Source: an uncultured Leucobacter sp. (GTDB lineage: Bacteria > Actinomycetota > Actinomycetes > Actinomycetales > Microbacteriaceae). From it: a stretch of DNA of 24,408 bases. Where the stretch lies: NCBI GenBank assembly GCA_937872275.1, contig CALMSE010000226.1, positions 1-24,408 of the forward strand, in the 5' to 3' direction. Under the pieces are notes generated by a model that was not told the origin of the DNA, made no database searches, and saw only the letters and a list, made by a program, of their open reading frames with translations. Position 1 is the first letter of the stretch, and each line of letters begins with the position of its first letter. Made by a program: the position numbers and the translations under genes. Below are positions 13,783 to 21,238 of the stretch, piece by piece.

Positions 13783-13820
13783 GCGGAGAAGGGCCGGGGA
13801 TCTCCCCGGCCCTTCTCCGC
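13783..13820. terminator. Long perfect hairpin terminator, convergent
   Basis: GCGGAGAAGGGCCGGGGA at 13783-13800 pairs completely with 13803-13820, leaving only TC formally unpaired (in practice a slightly larger loop). It sits between the RpiB-like stop (13748) and the convergent aldehyde dehydrogenase stop (13849). There is no clear T-run on the plus side, as is common in high-GC actinobacteria. Confidence 0.85.
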
Positions 13821-13848
13821 GCTCTCAGACGTTCCTCTGCCGCGAGCG

Positions 13849-15225
13849 TCAGCCCTTCCAGACGGTCTTGAGGTTGCAGAACTCCCGGATGCCGACCGCC
13901 GCGAGCTCGCGGCCCACGCCCGAGTCCTTCACCCCGCCGAACGGCAGCTCGGGGTACGAGGCGGTCATGCCGTTCACGAAGACGGCGCCCGCGTCGAGCC
14001 GCTCGACGAACCACTCCTCCTCGTCCGCGTCCCGCGTCCACACCGCCGAGCTCAGCCCGAAGGTGGTCCCGTTGGCGATGCGCAGCGCCTCCTCGCGGCT
14101 CTCGGCGCGGTAGACGGTGGCGACCGGCCCGAAGGCCTCCTCCAGATGGAGCCGCATCTCGGGGGTGATGCCCTCGAGCACGGTCGGCTCGTAGAACCAG
14201 CCGGCCCGCTCGGGCACGGCGCCGCCGGCGAGCGCGCGCGCGCCCTTGGCGACGGCGTCGTCGACCTGGCCGGCGAGCTCGTCGCGGCCGCTCTCGGTGG
14301 CGAGGGGCCCGATGTCGGTGGACTCGTCGAAGGGGTCGCCGAGCTTCAGCGCCGCCACCTTCTCGGCGAACAGGGTCGTGAACTCGTCGTACACGTCGGC
14401 GTGCACGATGAAGCGCTTGCCCGCGATGCAGGACTGCCCGTTGTTCTGGTTGCGCGCCGTCACCGCCACCGTGGCGGCCCGCTCGATGTCGGCGCTGGGC
14501 ATGACGACGAACGGATCGGATCCGCCGAGCTCGAGCACGACGTGCTTGACCTCGGAGCCGGCGATCGACGCCAGCGAGCGCCCGGCCGGCTCCGAGCCGG
14601 TCAGCGTCGTCGCCTTCACCCGATGGTCGCGCAGCACCCCCTCCACCCGCGAGGCGGGGATGAGCAGACTGTGGAAGGCGCCGGTGGGGAAGCCTCCCCG
14701 CTCGAAGAGCGTGTCCAGGTACAGGGCCGCCTGCGGCACGTTGGAGGCGTGCTTGAGCAGGCCGGTGTTCCCCGCCATGAGCGCGGGGCCCGCGAAGCGC
14801 AGCACCTGCCAGATCGGATAGTTCCACGGCATGACGGCGAGCACGATGCCGATCGGCGCGTAGCGCGTACCGGCTGCGGAGGCGCCGACCGCGGACGGAT
14901 CGGCGAGGGGCTCGGGGGCGAGGAACTGCTCGGCGTTGTCGGCGTAGAAGCGCAGGCCCTTCGCGGCCTTCAGCACCTCGGCCCGCGCCCCCTTGATGGG
15001 GCGCCCCATCTCGAGGGTGATCAGACGGGCGACCTCCTCGATGTCCGCCTCGAGCAGATCAGCGGCCTTCCGCATCCACTTCGCGCGCTGCGCGAAGGAG
15101 GTCTCGCGCAGTTCCTCGAAGGCGGTCTGGGCCTGCGCGATCCGCTGCTCGACCTCCTCCTCCGTGTGGGCGTCGAACGTCTGCTCGGTCTGCCCGGTGA
15201 AAGGGTTGATGGTCGCGATGGCCAT
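13849..15225 (-). CDS. NAD(P)-dependent aldehyde dehydrogenase, succinate-semialdehyde dehydrogenase type
   Basis: 458 aa, matching the short SSADH (GabD1/Sad) subgroup. Catalytic residues are all present: Asn135 (PWNYP), Lys158 (LLKHA), Glu232 (LELGGSDPF) and Cys266 (GQSCIAGKRF); ITLEMGRPIKGA lies at 69-80. The start at 15225 (MAIATINPFTGQ) has AGGAG 8 nt upstream; a 23-residue upstream extension lacks homology and was rejected. It oxidises an aldehyde to the acid, probably a C4 semialdehyde feeding succinate to the TCA cycle, although SSADH-like enzymes also take other aldehydes. It is divergent from the GntR gene across 140 bp and converges on the RpiB-like gene. It could be regulated by GntR from the shared region (inference). 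Confidence 0.94.
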   Translation of the reverse strand: MAIATINPFTGQTEQTFDAHTEEEVEQRIAQAQTAFEELRETSFAQRAKWMRKAADLLEADIEEVARLITLEMGRPIKGARAEVLKAAKGLRFYADNAEQFLAPEPLADPSAVGASAAGTRYAPIGIVLAVMPWNYPIWQVLRFAGPALMAGNTGLLKHASNVPQAALYLDTLFERGGFPTGAFHSLLIPASRVEGVLRDHRVKATTLTGSEPAGRSLASIAGSEVKHVVLELGGSDPFVVMPSADIERAATVAVTARNQNNGQSCIAGKRFIVHADVYDEFTTLFAEKVAALKLGDPFDESTDIGPLATESGRDELAGQVDDAVAKGARALAGGAVPERAGWFYEPTVLEGITPEMRLHLEEAFGPVATVYRAESREEALRIANGTTFGLSSAVWTRDADEEEWFVERLDAGAVFVNGMTASYPELPFGGVKDSGVGRELAAVGIREFCNLKTVWKG

Positions 15226-15365
15226 GCGTTGCGCTCCTCGATGATTCGTGACGACGTCCCCGCGAGCGTACGACGCCTGGTCCCGTTCCGCCATCGCGGA
15301 CGACGATGGCTAGCATAGCCGCACCCCGCTGGTTCGATATTCGATATTCGATCATCCTGGGCTGC
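15226..15365. promoter_or_regulatory. Divergent control region with palindrome and TTCGATA heptamer triplet
   Basis: 140 bp between the divergent aldehyde dehydrogenase and GntR genes. CCATCG (15291-15296) and CGATGG (15304-15309) form an inverted repeat with a 7-nt spacer. TTCGATA, TTCGATA and TTCGATC stand in tandem at 15333-15353, a rare AT-rich block here. A TATGCT (complement of 15312-15317) is a possible -10 for the dehydrogenase. Either repeat is a candidate GntR site. Confidence 0.5.
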
Positions 15366-16118
15366 ATGCCAGTACTTCAGCCACGAAGAATGACCGACGC
15401 AGTGGTCCGCGAACTCCGCGCGCGGATCGTCGCGGGGGAGCTCGCCCCCGGCATGCGGATCGACATCAACCTGCTCGCCGCCGAGCTGGGTGTGAGTCAC
15501 ACCCCCGTGCGGGAGGCGATCCTGCACCTCGAGGGGCTCGGCATGGTGACCCGCCAGCCCTACCGCGGCACGGTGGTCACCGGCATCGATCCCAATCGGC
15601 TGGAAGAGGTCACCGCGCTGCGCATCGACCTCGAGGGCCGGGCGACCCTGCTGGGCGTGCCGAGGCTGTCCGATGCCGATGTCGCGCGAATGCGCGAGCT
15701 GCACGTCGCGCTCACCGCGGGTGACGGGTCGGGCGAAGAGACGGGCAAGGGCGGCGGATCCGCCGGCCTCGACGGTCCGGCCCCCGATGGCGCCGAGGGC
15801 TTCAACCGGCTCAACCGAGAGTTCCACGGCGTCGTCTACGCCGCCGCCGACTCGCCCACGCTGCTGCGACTCATCGCGTCGCTGCAGGACGAGGCGGATC
15901 GCATCCGGCTGCGCGTCGACATGAAGCGGCCCACGGCGCCCGCCTTCCATGCCGAGATCCTCGAGGCCTGCGAGCGGCGCGACGCCCGGGCCGCCTGCGA
16001 TGCGACGAGGCGGCACCTGCTGGAGTCGTATCTCGCGGTGGCAGGCGCGAAGCGCGCCCCCGAGGAGGGGCTTCTGGCGGGCGTGCTCCGCGACACGAGG
16101 ATGGAGACGATCCGATGA
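15366..16118 (+). CDS. GntR-family (FadR/FCD-type) transcriptional regulator
   Basis: 250 aa from the ATG at 15366; a further in-frame ATG at 15390 (MTDAVV) is possible, and the frame extending to 15306 overlaps the control region. The winged helix at 8-70 is textbook GntR (RARIVAGELAPGMRI, LAAELGVSHTPVREAILHLEGLGMV). The helical FCD ligand domain follows with His154, His195 and His217 as likely metal or carboxylate-effector ligands. A Gly/Asp/Glu-rich insertion of about 25 residues (119-145) interrupts the FCD domain, which is unusual. Its stop overlaps the next gene's start by 4 nt. FCD regulators usually repress neighbouring genes until an organic acid binds, so control of this operon and the divergent dehydrogenase is likely. 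Confidence 0.9.
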   Translation: MPVLQPRRMTDAVVRELRARIVAGELAPGMRIDINLLAAELGVSHTPVREAILHLEGLGMVTRQPYRGTVVTGIDPNRLEEVTALRIDLEGRATLLGVPRLSDADVARMRELHVALTAGDGSGEETGKGGGSAGLDGPAPDGAEGFNRLNREFHGVVYAAADSPTLLRLIASLQDEADRIRLRVDMKRPTAPAFHAEILEACERRDARAACDATRRHLLESYLAVAGAKRAPEEGLLAGVLRDTRMETIR

Positions 16119-17122
16119 GCGAGAACGCCTTCCGCGCCGACACGCCGACCCTCTTCCTCACGGACGAGGACGTGGCGGCGCTCGCCGACTGGGACAGCGC
16201 GATCGCCGCGCTGCGCACCGCCTACAGCCGTCCCGACGAGTCGAGTTCGACGCCCGAGCGCGCCGTGGCCGTCACGGCCACCGGCTGGCAGCGGGTGATG
16301 CCCTCGGCGCCGCCCGGGGCGAAGTATGCCGGATCGAAGACCATCTCGGCGTCGCTGCAGAACGGGCTCGTCAGCTACCTCATCACCCTCTTCGACCAGC
16401 ACGACTCGCGCCTCGTCGCGCTCGTCGACGGCAACCGCATCACGGGCCTGCGCACCGCGGCCACAGCCGCTGCCGCCCTCACCGCGCTGCTGCCGCACCG
16501 GCCGGTGGTCGCCGCGGTGATCGGCTCGGGCTTCGAGGCGCGGGCGCAGCTGCGCTCGGCCTCGCGCGTCGCCGACATCGCCGAGGTCCGGGTGTCGAGT
16601 CCCACACAGGCCAACCGCGAGCGCTTCGCCGCCGAGCTCTCCGAAGAGCTCGGCATCCCGGTCGCCGCCGCGACCGAGCCGGAGGCCGCGGTGCGCGGTG
16701 CGGAACTCGTGCTCTGCGCCGCAAGATCCCGCGACGAGAGCCCGACCGTGCGGGCGGAGTGGCTCGCCGACGACGCCACGGTGGTCTCCGTCGGCTCCAC
16801 CACCCCGTCCCAACGGGAGCTCGACCCGGCGATCATCGGGCGCGCCTCGATCGTCGTCGCCGATGCGCTCGCCGAGGTGCTGCACGACAGCGGCGACATG
16901 ATTGCGGCTCGCGACGCAGGTCTGGACCCCGACGCCGTCACGGTCCCGCTGCACGATCTGCTCGCGGGCCGCGCGACCCGCCCCGAGCGCGGCATCGCCG
17001 TCTACAAGTCCACCGGCAGCGGCTTCCAGGACATCGTGCTCGCGGAGCTGCTCGTCGACCGCGCGATCGAACAGGGCCGCGGCGCGGCGCTGCCGGTCGG
17101 CATCCTCACCATCCGCAAGTAG
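16115..17122 (+). CDS. Ornithine cyclodeaminase / mu-crystallin family protein
   Basis: 335 aa, normal for the family, which includes ornithine cyclodeaminase, cyclic-imine (ketimine) reductases and N-(carboxyethyl)amino-acid-type dehydrogenases, all NAD(P)H-dependent. Visible: the substrate-side lysines in GAKYAGSKT (70 and 75), GLRTAATAAAAL (111-122), the Rossmann glycine motif IGSGFEARAQL (136-146), VGSTTPSQRELD (226-237), and VYKSTGSGFQD near 296-306. It is translationally coupled to GntR (ATGA overlap) and lies 38 bp before the DapA-like gene. The pairing suggests a nitrogen-containing substrate or an imine intermediate, but the family is too mixed to name the reaction. Confidence 0.9.
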   Translation: MSENAFRADTPTLFLTDEDVAALADWDSAIAALRTAYSRPDESSSTPERAVAVTATGWQRVMPSAPPGAKYAGSKTISASLQNGLVSYLITLFDQHDSRLVALVDGNRITGLRTAATAAAALTALLPHRPVVAAVIGSGFEARAQLRSASRVADIAEVRVSSPTQANRERFAAELSEELGIPVAAATEPEAAVRGAELVLCAARSRDESPTVRAEWLADDATVVSVGSTTPSQRELDPAIIGRASIVVADALAEVLHDSGDMIAARDAGLDPDAVTVPLHDLLAGRATRPERGIAVYKSTGSGFQDIVLAELLVDRAIEQGRGAALPVGILTIRK

Positions 17123-17160
17123 CCATCTCTCACCAACCACCTTCGAAGGAGAAGCCGACC

Positions 17161-18180
17161 ATGGCCGAATACACCAGGGCAGAGGCCCGGGACTGGGCCC
17201 GCGAGCGGCTCGTCGGAGCCGTCAACTGCACGATCCCGTCGTTCACGAACGATCTGACCGGGATCAACGAGCGGGGCATCCGCCACGACGTCAGGCTCGC
17301 GAAGGAGCACGGCTTCCTCGGCACCCTGGGCGTCTCCGAGGTGAACATCACCCTGCCCGAGTACCTCGAGTTCCTGGAGATCATGCAGGACGAGGCGGGC
17401 GGCGACCTCGTGATCGTGCACCACGCGAGCTGGAGCACGCTCGAGCAGAACATCGAGGCCGTGCGAGGCGCGGAGGCCGCCGGCGCCGAGCTGGTGCTGC
17501 TGTCGTATCCGCCGAACTTCTACCCCGAGTCCGAGCAGGAGGTCTACGACTACACCCGGGCGGTGTGCCAGGCGACGAACCTCGCGGTGATCCTCTTCCC
17601 GATGTTCCTGTGGGGCTTCGGCTCGCGCATCCACCCTTCCGACATCCCGGCCCGGCTGATCCGGCGCATGCTCGACGACATCCCCAACATCGCCGTCATC
17701 AAGGCCGAGGGCGGCTTCCCGTCCATCATGGGCATCGTCGAGGCGCATCGCCTCTTCGGCGAGGAGGTCGTGATCTCGTGCCCGATCGAGGGCGAGCTGC
17801 TGCCGCTCGGCCAGTTGATCCCGATCCAGCTCTCGGCGACGAGCGACCACGAGTTCTGGGGCCCGACGATCCCGCAGGCGATGCGCCTCTTGCGCGAGGG
17901 ACGGTTCGACGAGGTCACCGAGCTGTACTGGCAGATGCATCCTGCCCGCAAGGTCAAGTCGGCGATGGCCCAGCAGCTGAACGGCGGCCACTTCATCGAC
18001 CGGCAGCTGTGGAAGTTCCAGGGTTGGCTGCGCGGCTACAACGGCGGCCCGCTGCGGCTTCCGACCCAGCGCATCCACGATCCGCAGATGCGGGCGCTGC
18101 GCAAGGGTCTCGTCGACTCCGGCTTCGAGCCGAGCATGGATCCGCTGCGCGAATTCTTCGTCGGCCGCAACCCCGCTTGA
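17161..18180 (+). CDS. DapA-superfamily class I aldolase/lyase-like protein (Tyr position altered)
   Basis: 339 aa TIM-barrel protein of the dihydrodipicolinate synthase/N-acetylneuraminate lyase superfamily, which makes or breaks C-C bonds to pyruvate-like carbonyls through a Lys Schiff base. The Schiff-base Lys is Lys181 (IAVIKAEGG). The Tyr that normally sits in ILYNVP reads Phe146 (VILFPMF), and the sequence between them is about 7 residues longer than in DapA. An aromatic-rich LLSYPPNFYPE (113-123) takes the place of TPYYN. A C-terminal extension of about 50 residues (WLRGYNGGPLRLP onward) exceeds the family core. The ribosome site AAGGAG is 9 nt upstream. A hydratase-aldolase acting after ring opening would suit the context, but the altered Tyr makes the reaction uncertain. 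Confidence 0.88.
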   Translation: MAEYTRAEARDWARERLVGAVNCTIPSFTNDLTGINERGIRHDVRLAKEHGFLGTLGVSEVNITLPEYLEFLEIMQDEAGGDLVIVHHASWSTLEQNIEAVRGAEAAGAELVLLSYPPNFYPESEQEVYDYTRAVCQATNLAVILFPMFLWGFGSRIHPSDIPARLIRRMLDDIPNIAVIKAEGGFPSIMGIVEAHRLFGEEVVISCPIEGELLPLGQLIPIQLSATSDHEFWGPTIPQAMRLLREGRFDEVTELYWQMHPARKVKSAMAQQLNGGHFIDRQLWKFQGWLRGYNGGPLRLPTQRIHDPQMRALRKGLVDSGFEPSMDPLREFFVGRNPA

Positions 18181-18205
18181 TGCTTCGCGCGAAAGGAACC
18201 GGCAC

Positions 18206-18931
18206 ATGAAGAGCAACGGACAGGAGGCCCGGATCGCCGTGGTCACCGGCGGCGCGCGGGGGATCGGCGCCGCGATCGCGGCGCGGCTGCGCGCCGACGG
18301 TTTCCGTGTGGCGAGCCTCGACCTGATCGAGCCCGAGCGGCGGCGCGAGGGCGTCGTCGACTTCGCGTGCGATATCACGGACGAGGCGGCGGTTTCCGCC
18401 GCGGTGGCCGACGCCAGGGCTGGGGGAAGGATCGAAGCGCTCGTGCACTGCGCGGCCTACCAGGTGATCGCGCCCTTCGACGAGCTCGAGTCCGCGGTGT
18501 GGGATCGCACCTTCGACGTGAACGTGCGCGGCGGCTTCAACCTGGTGCGCGCGGTGCTGCCCGACATGCGGGCCGCGGGCCGGGGGCGCATCGTGATGAT
18601 CACCTCGTCGAGCCAGTTCACGCCGCCGCCGCGGATGACCCATTACATCGCGAGCAAGGGCGCGCTGACCGGGCTGGTGCGCGGGCTCGCCACCGAGCTC
18701 GGGCCGGCCGGGATCACCGTGAACGCGGTCGCGCCCGGGCTGACCGCCACCGAGCATGCGCTCGCGGATGTGCCGCAGCAGCACTTCGAGGCCGTCAGGT
18801 CGCGCCAGGCGATCCCGCGCACCGGGCGGCCGGAGGACATCGCCGCGGCCGTGGCGTTCGCGGTCTCGGACGACGCGGGCTTCATGACCGGGCAGACGCT
18901 GCTGATCGACGGGGGAGAGGGGCGGATCTAG
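18206..18931 (+). CDS. SDR-family oxidoreductase
   Basis: 241 aa classical SDR. TGGARGIG is at 14-21 and Asp39 (ASLDL) points to NAD(H). The usual NNAG reads HCAAY (81-85), a tolerated variant. Catalytic Ser is in the ITSSSQ group (134-136), with Tyr147 and Lys151 (YIASK), PGLTATEH and LIDGGEGR to finish. AAAGGA precedes the ATG by about 8 nt. It is the last gene of the GntR operon: its stop lies in the loop of a hairpin and the next gene starts 118 bp later. It probably oxidises or reduces a hydroxy intermediate of the same route as the DapA-like and cyclodeaminase-like proteins. Confidence 0.94.
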   Translation: MKSNGQEARIAVVTGGARGIGAAIAARLRADGFRVASLDLIEPERRREGVVDFACDITDEAAVSAAVADARAGGRIEALVHCAAYQVIAPFDELESAVWDRTFDVNVRGGFNLVRAVLPDMRAAGRGRIVMITSSSQFTPPPRMTHYIASKGALTGLVRGLATELGPAGITVNAVAPGLTATEHALADVPQQHFEAVRSRQAIPRTGRPEDIAAAVAFAVSDDAGFMTGQTLLIDGGEGRI

Positions 18932-18944
18932 CCTCCCGCCCCTC
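18917..18944 (+). terminator. Hairpin around the SDR stop codon
   Basis: GAGGGGCGG (18917-18925) pairs perfectly with CCGCCCCTC (18936-18944) across a 10-nt loop that contains the TAG stop (18929-18931). There is no T-run. It could terminate or attenuate between the GntR operon and the cyclase operon. Confidence 0.45.
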
Positions 18945-19049
18945 AGGCCCCCCGATCCACCGCGCTCGCCGATGCCAAGCATCCGCCGCAGCCGGTGTGC
19001 GGGCCGGATCCGAGCGGCGAGTATGGAGGCATCGAGCGAAGGAGCCCCC

Positions 19050-19817
19050 ATGCGATTCATCGACCTGTCGATGCCCCTCGACGACGTCATCCCCGTCGAT
19101 CCGCCGTTCCTGCGGCCCAGGATCGAGTACAAGGATCACATCGGCGGCCTGAAGGACATGTACGCGATGTACGGGATCCTGCCCGAGCAGCTGCCGGACG
19201 GGCAGGGGCTCGCGGCCGAGACCGTCACGATCACGACGCACGCGGGCACCCACGTGGACGCGCCCTGGCACTACCATCCGACCATGAACGGCGGGGAGAA
19301 GGCCTGGACGATCGACGAGGTCCCCCTCGACTGGTTCTTCCGGCCCGGAGTGAAGCTCGACCTGCGCCACCTGCCGAGCGGGCACCTGGTGACCGCCGAG
19401 GATCTCGAGGCCGCGCTGGAGGGGATCGGGCACGAGCTGCGGCCCTTCGACATCGTCCTCATGCACACGGTCGCCTCGGCGGCCTATGGCCGAGACGACT
19501 ACATCGACACCGGCATCGGCTTCGGCCGCGAGGCCACGCTCTTCCTCACCGGCCGCGGCGTCCGCGTCGTCGGCACGGACGCCTGGGGCTGGGACCTGCC
19601 GGTCAGCGTCAATCGGCGGCTCTTCGAAGAGACGGGAGACCCCTCGATCGTGTGGGAGGGCCACAAGGCCGGCGCCGACGTCGGCTACTGCCAGATCGAG
19701 AAGCTGCAGAACCTCGAGTCGCTGCCCGACGACGGATTCACCGTGGCGTGCTTCCCGGCGAAGGTGCGCGGCGCCTCGGCGGGCTGGACGCGCGCGGTCG
19801 CGCTCATCGAGGAATAG
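19050..19817 (+). CDS. Cyclase-family metal hydrolase (kynurenine formamidase / isatin hydrolase-like)
   Basis: 255 aa. The diagnostic metal motif HAGTHVDAPWHYH is present with His64, His68, Asp70, His74 and His76, as in Zn/Mn amide and lactam hydrolases such as KynB and isatin hydrolase. VVGTDAWGWD (173-182) and GHKAGADVGYCQIEKLQNL follow as in the larger isatin-hydrolase-like members. It most likely opens a cyclic amide, imide or lactone, or hydrolyses an N-formyl group. The ATG at 19050 has AAGGAG 5 nt upstream; the frame running further upstream crosses the intergenic gap. It is the first gene of the plus-strand FAH group. A lactone or lactam intermediate from ring cleavage is an inferred substrate. 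Confidence 0.91.
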   Translation: MRFIDLSMPLDDVIPVDPPFLRPRIEYKDHIGGLKDMYAMYGILPEQLPDGQGLAAETVTITTHAGTHVDAPWHYHPTMNGGEKAWTIDEVPLDWFFRPGVKLDLRHLPSGHLVTAEDLEAALEGIGHELRPFDIVLMHTVASAAYGRDDYIDTGIGFGREATLFLTGRGVRVVGTDAWGWDLPVSVNRRLFEETGDPSIVWEGHKAGADVGYCQIEKLQNLESLPDDGFTVACFPAKVRGASAGWTRAVALIEE

Positions 19818-19821
19818 ACCT

Positions 19822-19831
19822 CTTATATAAG
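19822..19831 (+). promoter_or_regulatory. AT-only palindrome at the first FAH ribosome site
   Basis: CTTATATAAG is a perfect palindrome whose right edge enters the ribosome site AAGGAG of the gene starting at 19839. TATATA (19825-19830) ends 8 nt before the ATG, so it could also act as a -10 for an internal, nearly leaderless transcript. Such an A/T run is exceptional in this sequence. Confidence 0.4.
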
Positions 19832-19838
19832 GAGCATC

Positions 19839-20825
19839 ATGCGCATCGCACGCTGGGAGATCGAGGGCAGGACCGAGGAGGGGCTCGTGCACGAGGGCCG
19901 ACTCGTCCCCTTCCCCGAGGGCACCACCGTGGCGGGTCTCCTGGAGGCCGGCCTCGAGTCCGCCCTCGCCGCGGGCGAGCGGCTGATCGCCGAGGCGGAC
20001 CGGGCGGGCGGATCGGGCCACGAACCCGGCGCGGTGCGGCTGCTGGCGCCGCTGAGGCCCGCGGCGATCCGCGACTTCGTCGCGTTCGAGGAGCACGTCG
20101 AGGGCGTGGCCGTCTCGGTGGACGGTCGGGGCGGCGTGCCCGAGGCCTGGTACCGCTACCCGACCTTCTACTTCACGAACCCCCACTCGGTGCTCGGCCC
20201 CGACGACGTCGTCACCCCTCCGCCGTGCGAGGCGCTCGACTTCGAGCTCGAGGTCGCGGCGATCATCGGGGCGCCGGCACGCGACGGATCCGACCTCACC
20301 CCCGCCGAGGGGGCCGCGGCCGTCTTCGGCTACACGATCATGAACGACTGGTCGGCGCGCGACGTGCAGGCCCGCGAGATGCAGGTGCGCCTGGGCCCCG
20401 CGAAGGGCAAGGACTTCGGCACCGCGCTCGGACCGTGGATCGTCACCGCCGACGAGTTCGCCGACCTCGTGGACGACGAGGGCTTCCTGCCGCTCGAACT
20501 CGAGGCGCGGGTGAACGGCGAGCGCATCGGGCACGACCTGCTCTCGAACATGGGCTGGCCCTTCGGAGAGCTGATCGCCTACGCCTCGCGCAACACGCGG
20601 GTGGTGCCGGGCGATGTGCTCGGCTCGGGCACGGCGGGCAACGGGGGCTGCCTGGGCGAGCTCTGGGGCCGGAACGGCTCGCGCACGCCTCCGCCGCTCG
20701 TGGAGGGCGACACCGTGACGCTGCGCGTGGAGCGGATCGGCGAGCTGCGCGGAACGGTCGGCCCCGCGCGCGAGGTGCCGGAGATCCCGCCCGCCCGGGC
20801 GAGGAGGCGGGCGCGGAGCCGCTGA
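19839..20825 (+). CDS. Fumarylacetoacetate hydrolase (FAH)-family protein, first of two paralogues
   Basis: 328 aa. An N-terminal domain of about 70 residues precedes the FAH fold. The metal-binding acids are in place: Glu136 and Glu138 (DFELEVAA) and Asp170 (NDWSARD), with KGKDFGTALGPW (190-201) and LGSGTAGNGG (about 264-273) shaping the pocket. Family members cleave 1,3-diketo acids (fumarylpyruvate, fumarylacetoacetate, acylpyruvates) or decarboxylate/isomerise meta-cleavage products. The C-terminus ends in a basic run (ARARRRARSR). It lies 21 bp after the cyclase. It shares RDFVAFE, PEQWY-like, NDWSARD and KGKDF blocks with the FAH gene at 21238, indicating an ancestral duplication. The exact substrate cannot be read. 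Confidence 0.93.
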   Translation: MRIARWEIEGRTEEGLVHEGRLVPFPEGTTVAGLLEAGLESALAAGERLIAEADRAGGSGHEPGAVRLLAPLRPAAIRDFVAFEEHVEGVAVSVDGRGGVPEAWYRYPTFYFTNPHSVLGPDDVVTPPPCEALDFELEVAAIIGAPARDGSDLTPAEGAAAVFGYTIMNDWSARDVQAREMQVRLGPAKGKDFGTALGPWIVTADEFADLVDDEGFLPLELEARVNGERIGHDLLSNMGWPFGELIAYASRNTRVVPGDVLGSGTAGNGGCLGELWGRNGSRTPPPLVEGDTVTLRVERIGELRGTVGPAREVPEIPPARARRRARSR

Positions 20826-20944
20826 GCGGCGTCGCCGTCGATGGGTGGCATCGCCGCGGCTCGGTGGTCGCGGGCCTCGTTTGCTCATAGCGTGAGAGTC
20901 GCCGGGAGGAGACCCGACGACGAAGTCAGAGAAAGGAACCCCTG
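20826..20944. other. Gap between first FAH gene and ABM gene
   Basis: 119 bp with no supported gene. It contains a weak interrupted GCGGCG/CGCCGC inverted repeat near 20825-20858 and a slightly AT-richer stretch (TCGTTTGCTCATAGCGTGAG, 20877-20896) that might hold a promoter for the ABM-FAH pair. The ribosome site AAAGGA follows near 20932-20937. Confidence 0.35.
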
Positions 20945-21238
20945 ATGGCCTTTGTGTGCAGCGCGACCTGGATCGCGAAGGACGGCGAGGCGGAGACCGT
21001 GCGCTCCGCCCTGGAGCAGCTCTCGCCCGCCTCCCGCGAGGAGCCCGGCAACCTCTACTACCAGGCCCACCAGAGCCCCGACGAGCCGAACGTCTTCCGC
21101 ATCTTCGAGGTCTACACCGACGAAGAGGCGTTCAAGGCCCACGGCACCTCCCCCCACTTCGAGAAATGGGCCCTCGGCCAGGCCATCCCCGCCCTCGAGA
21201 CCCGGCAGCGCGACTTCACCGAGACCCTGGACTTCTGA
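20945..21238 (+). CDS. Antibiotic-biosynthesis-monooxygenase (ABM/YgiN-like) small protein
   Basis: 97 aa ferredoxin-like alpha+beta barrel protein. The typical elements are CSATWIAKDGEAETVRSALE, then SREEPGNLYYQAHQS, FRIFEVYTDEEAFKAH and SPHFEKW. Members act as cofactor-free quinol or anthrone monooxygenases, haem-degrading enzymes or dimeric scaffolds, and several accompany aromatic catabolism. It starts at an ATG after AAAGGA, and its stop overlaps the start of the second FAH gene by 1 nt (TGATG at 21236-21240), so the two are translationally coupled. It may oxidise a quinol intermediate or remove a toxic quinone; this is inference. Confidence 0.88.
   Translation: MAFVCSATWIAKDGEAETVRSALEQLSPASREEPGNLYYQAHQSPDEPNVFRIFEVYTDEEAFKAHGTSPHFEKWALGQAIPALETRQRDFTETLDF

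Noticed and set aside
12046..15318. 1090-codon plus-strand open frame across the oxidase, RpiB-like and dehydrogenase genes
   Set aside because: It is out of frame with three recognisable proteins and crosses the 13783-13820 terminator. Composition is repetitive Arg/Pro/Ala.
18882..20888. Very long open frame (668 codons) antisense to the cyclase and first FAH genes
   Set aside because: Its translation is Arg/Ala/Gly/His low complexity with no domain. The plus-strand genes have clear catalytic motifs and ribosome sites; this is a high-GC shadow.
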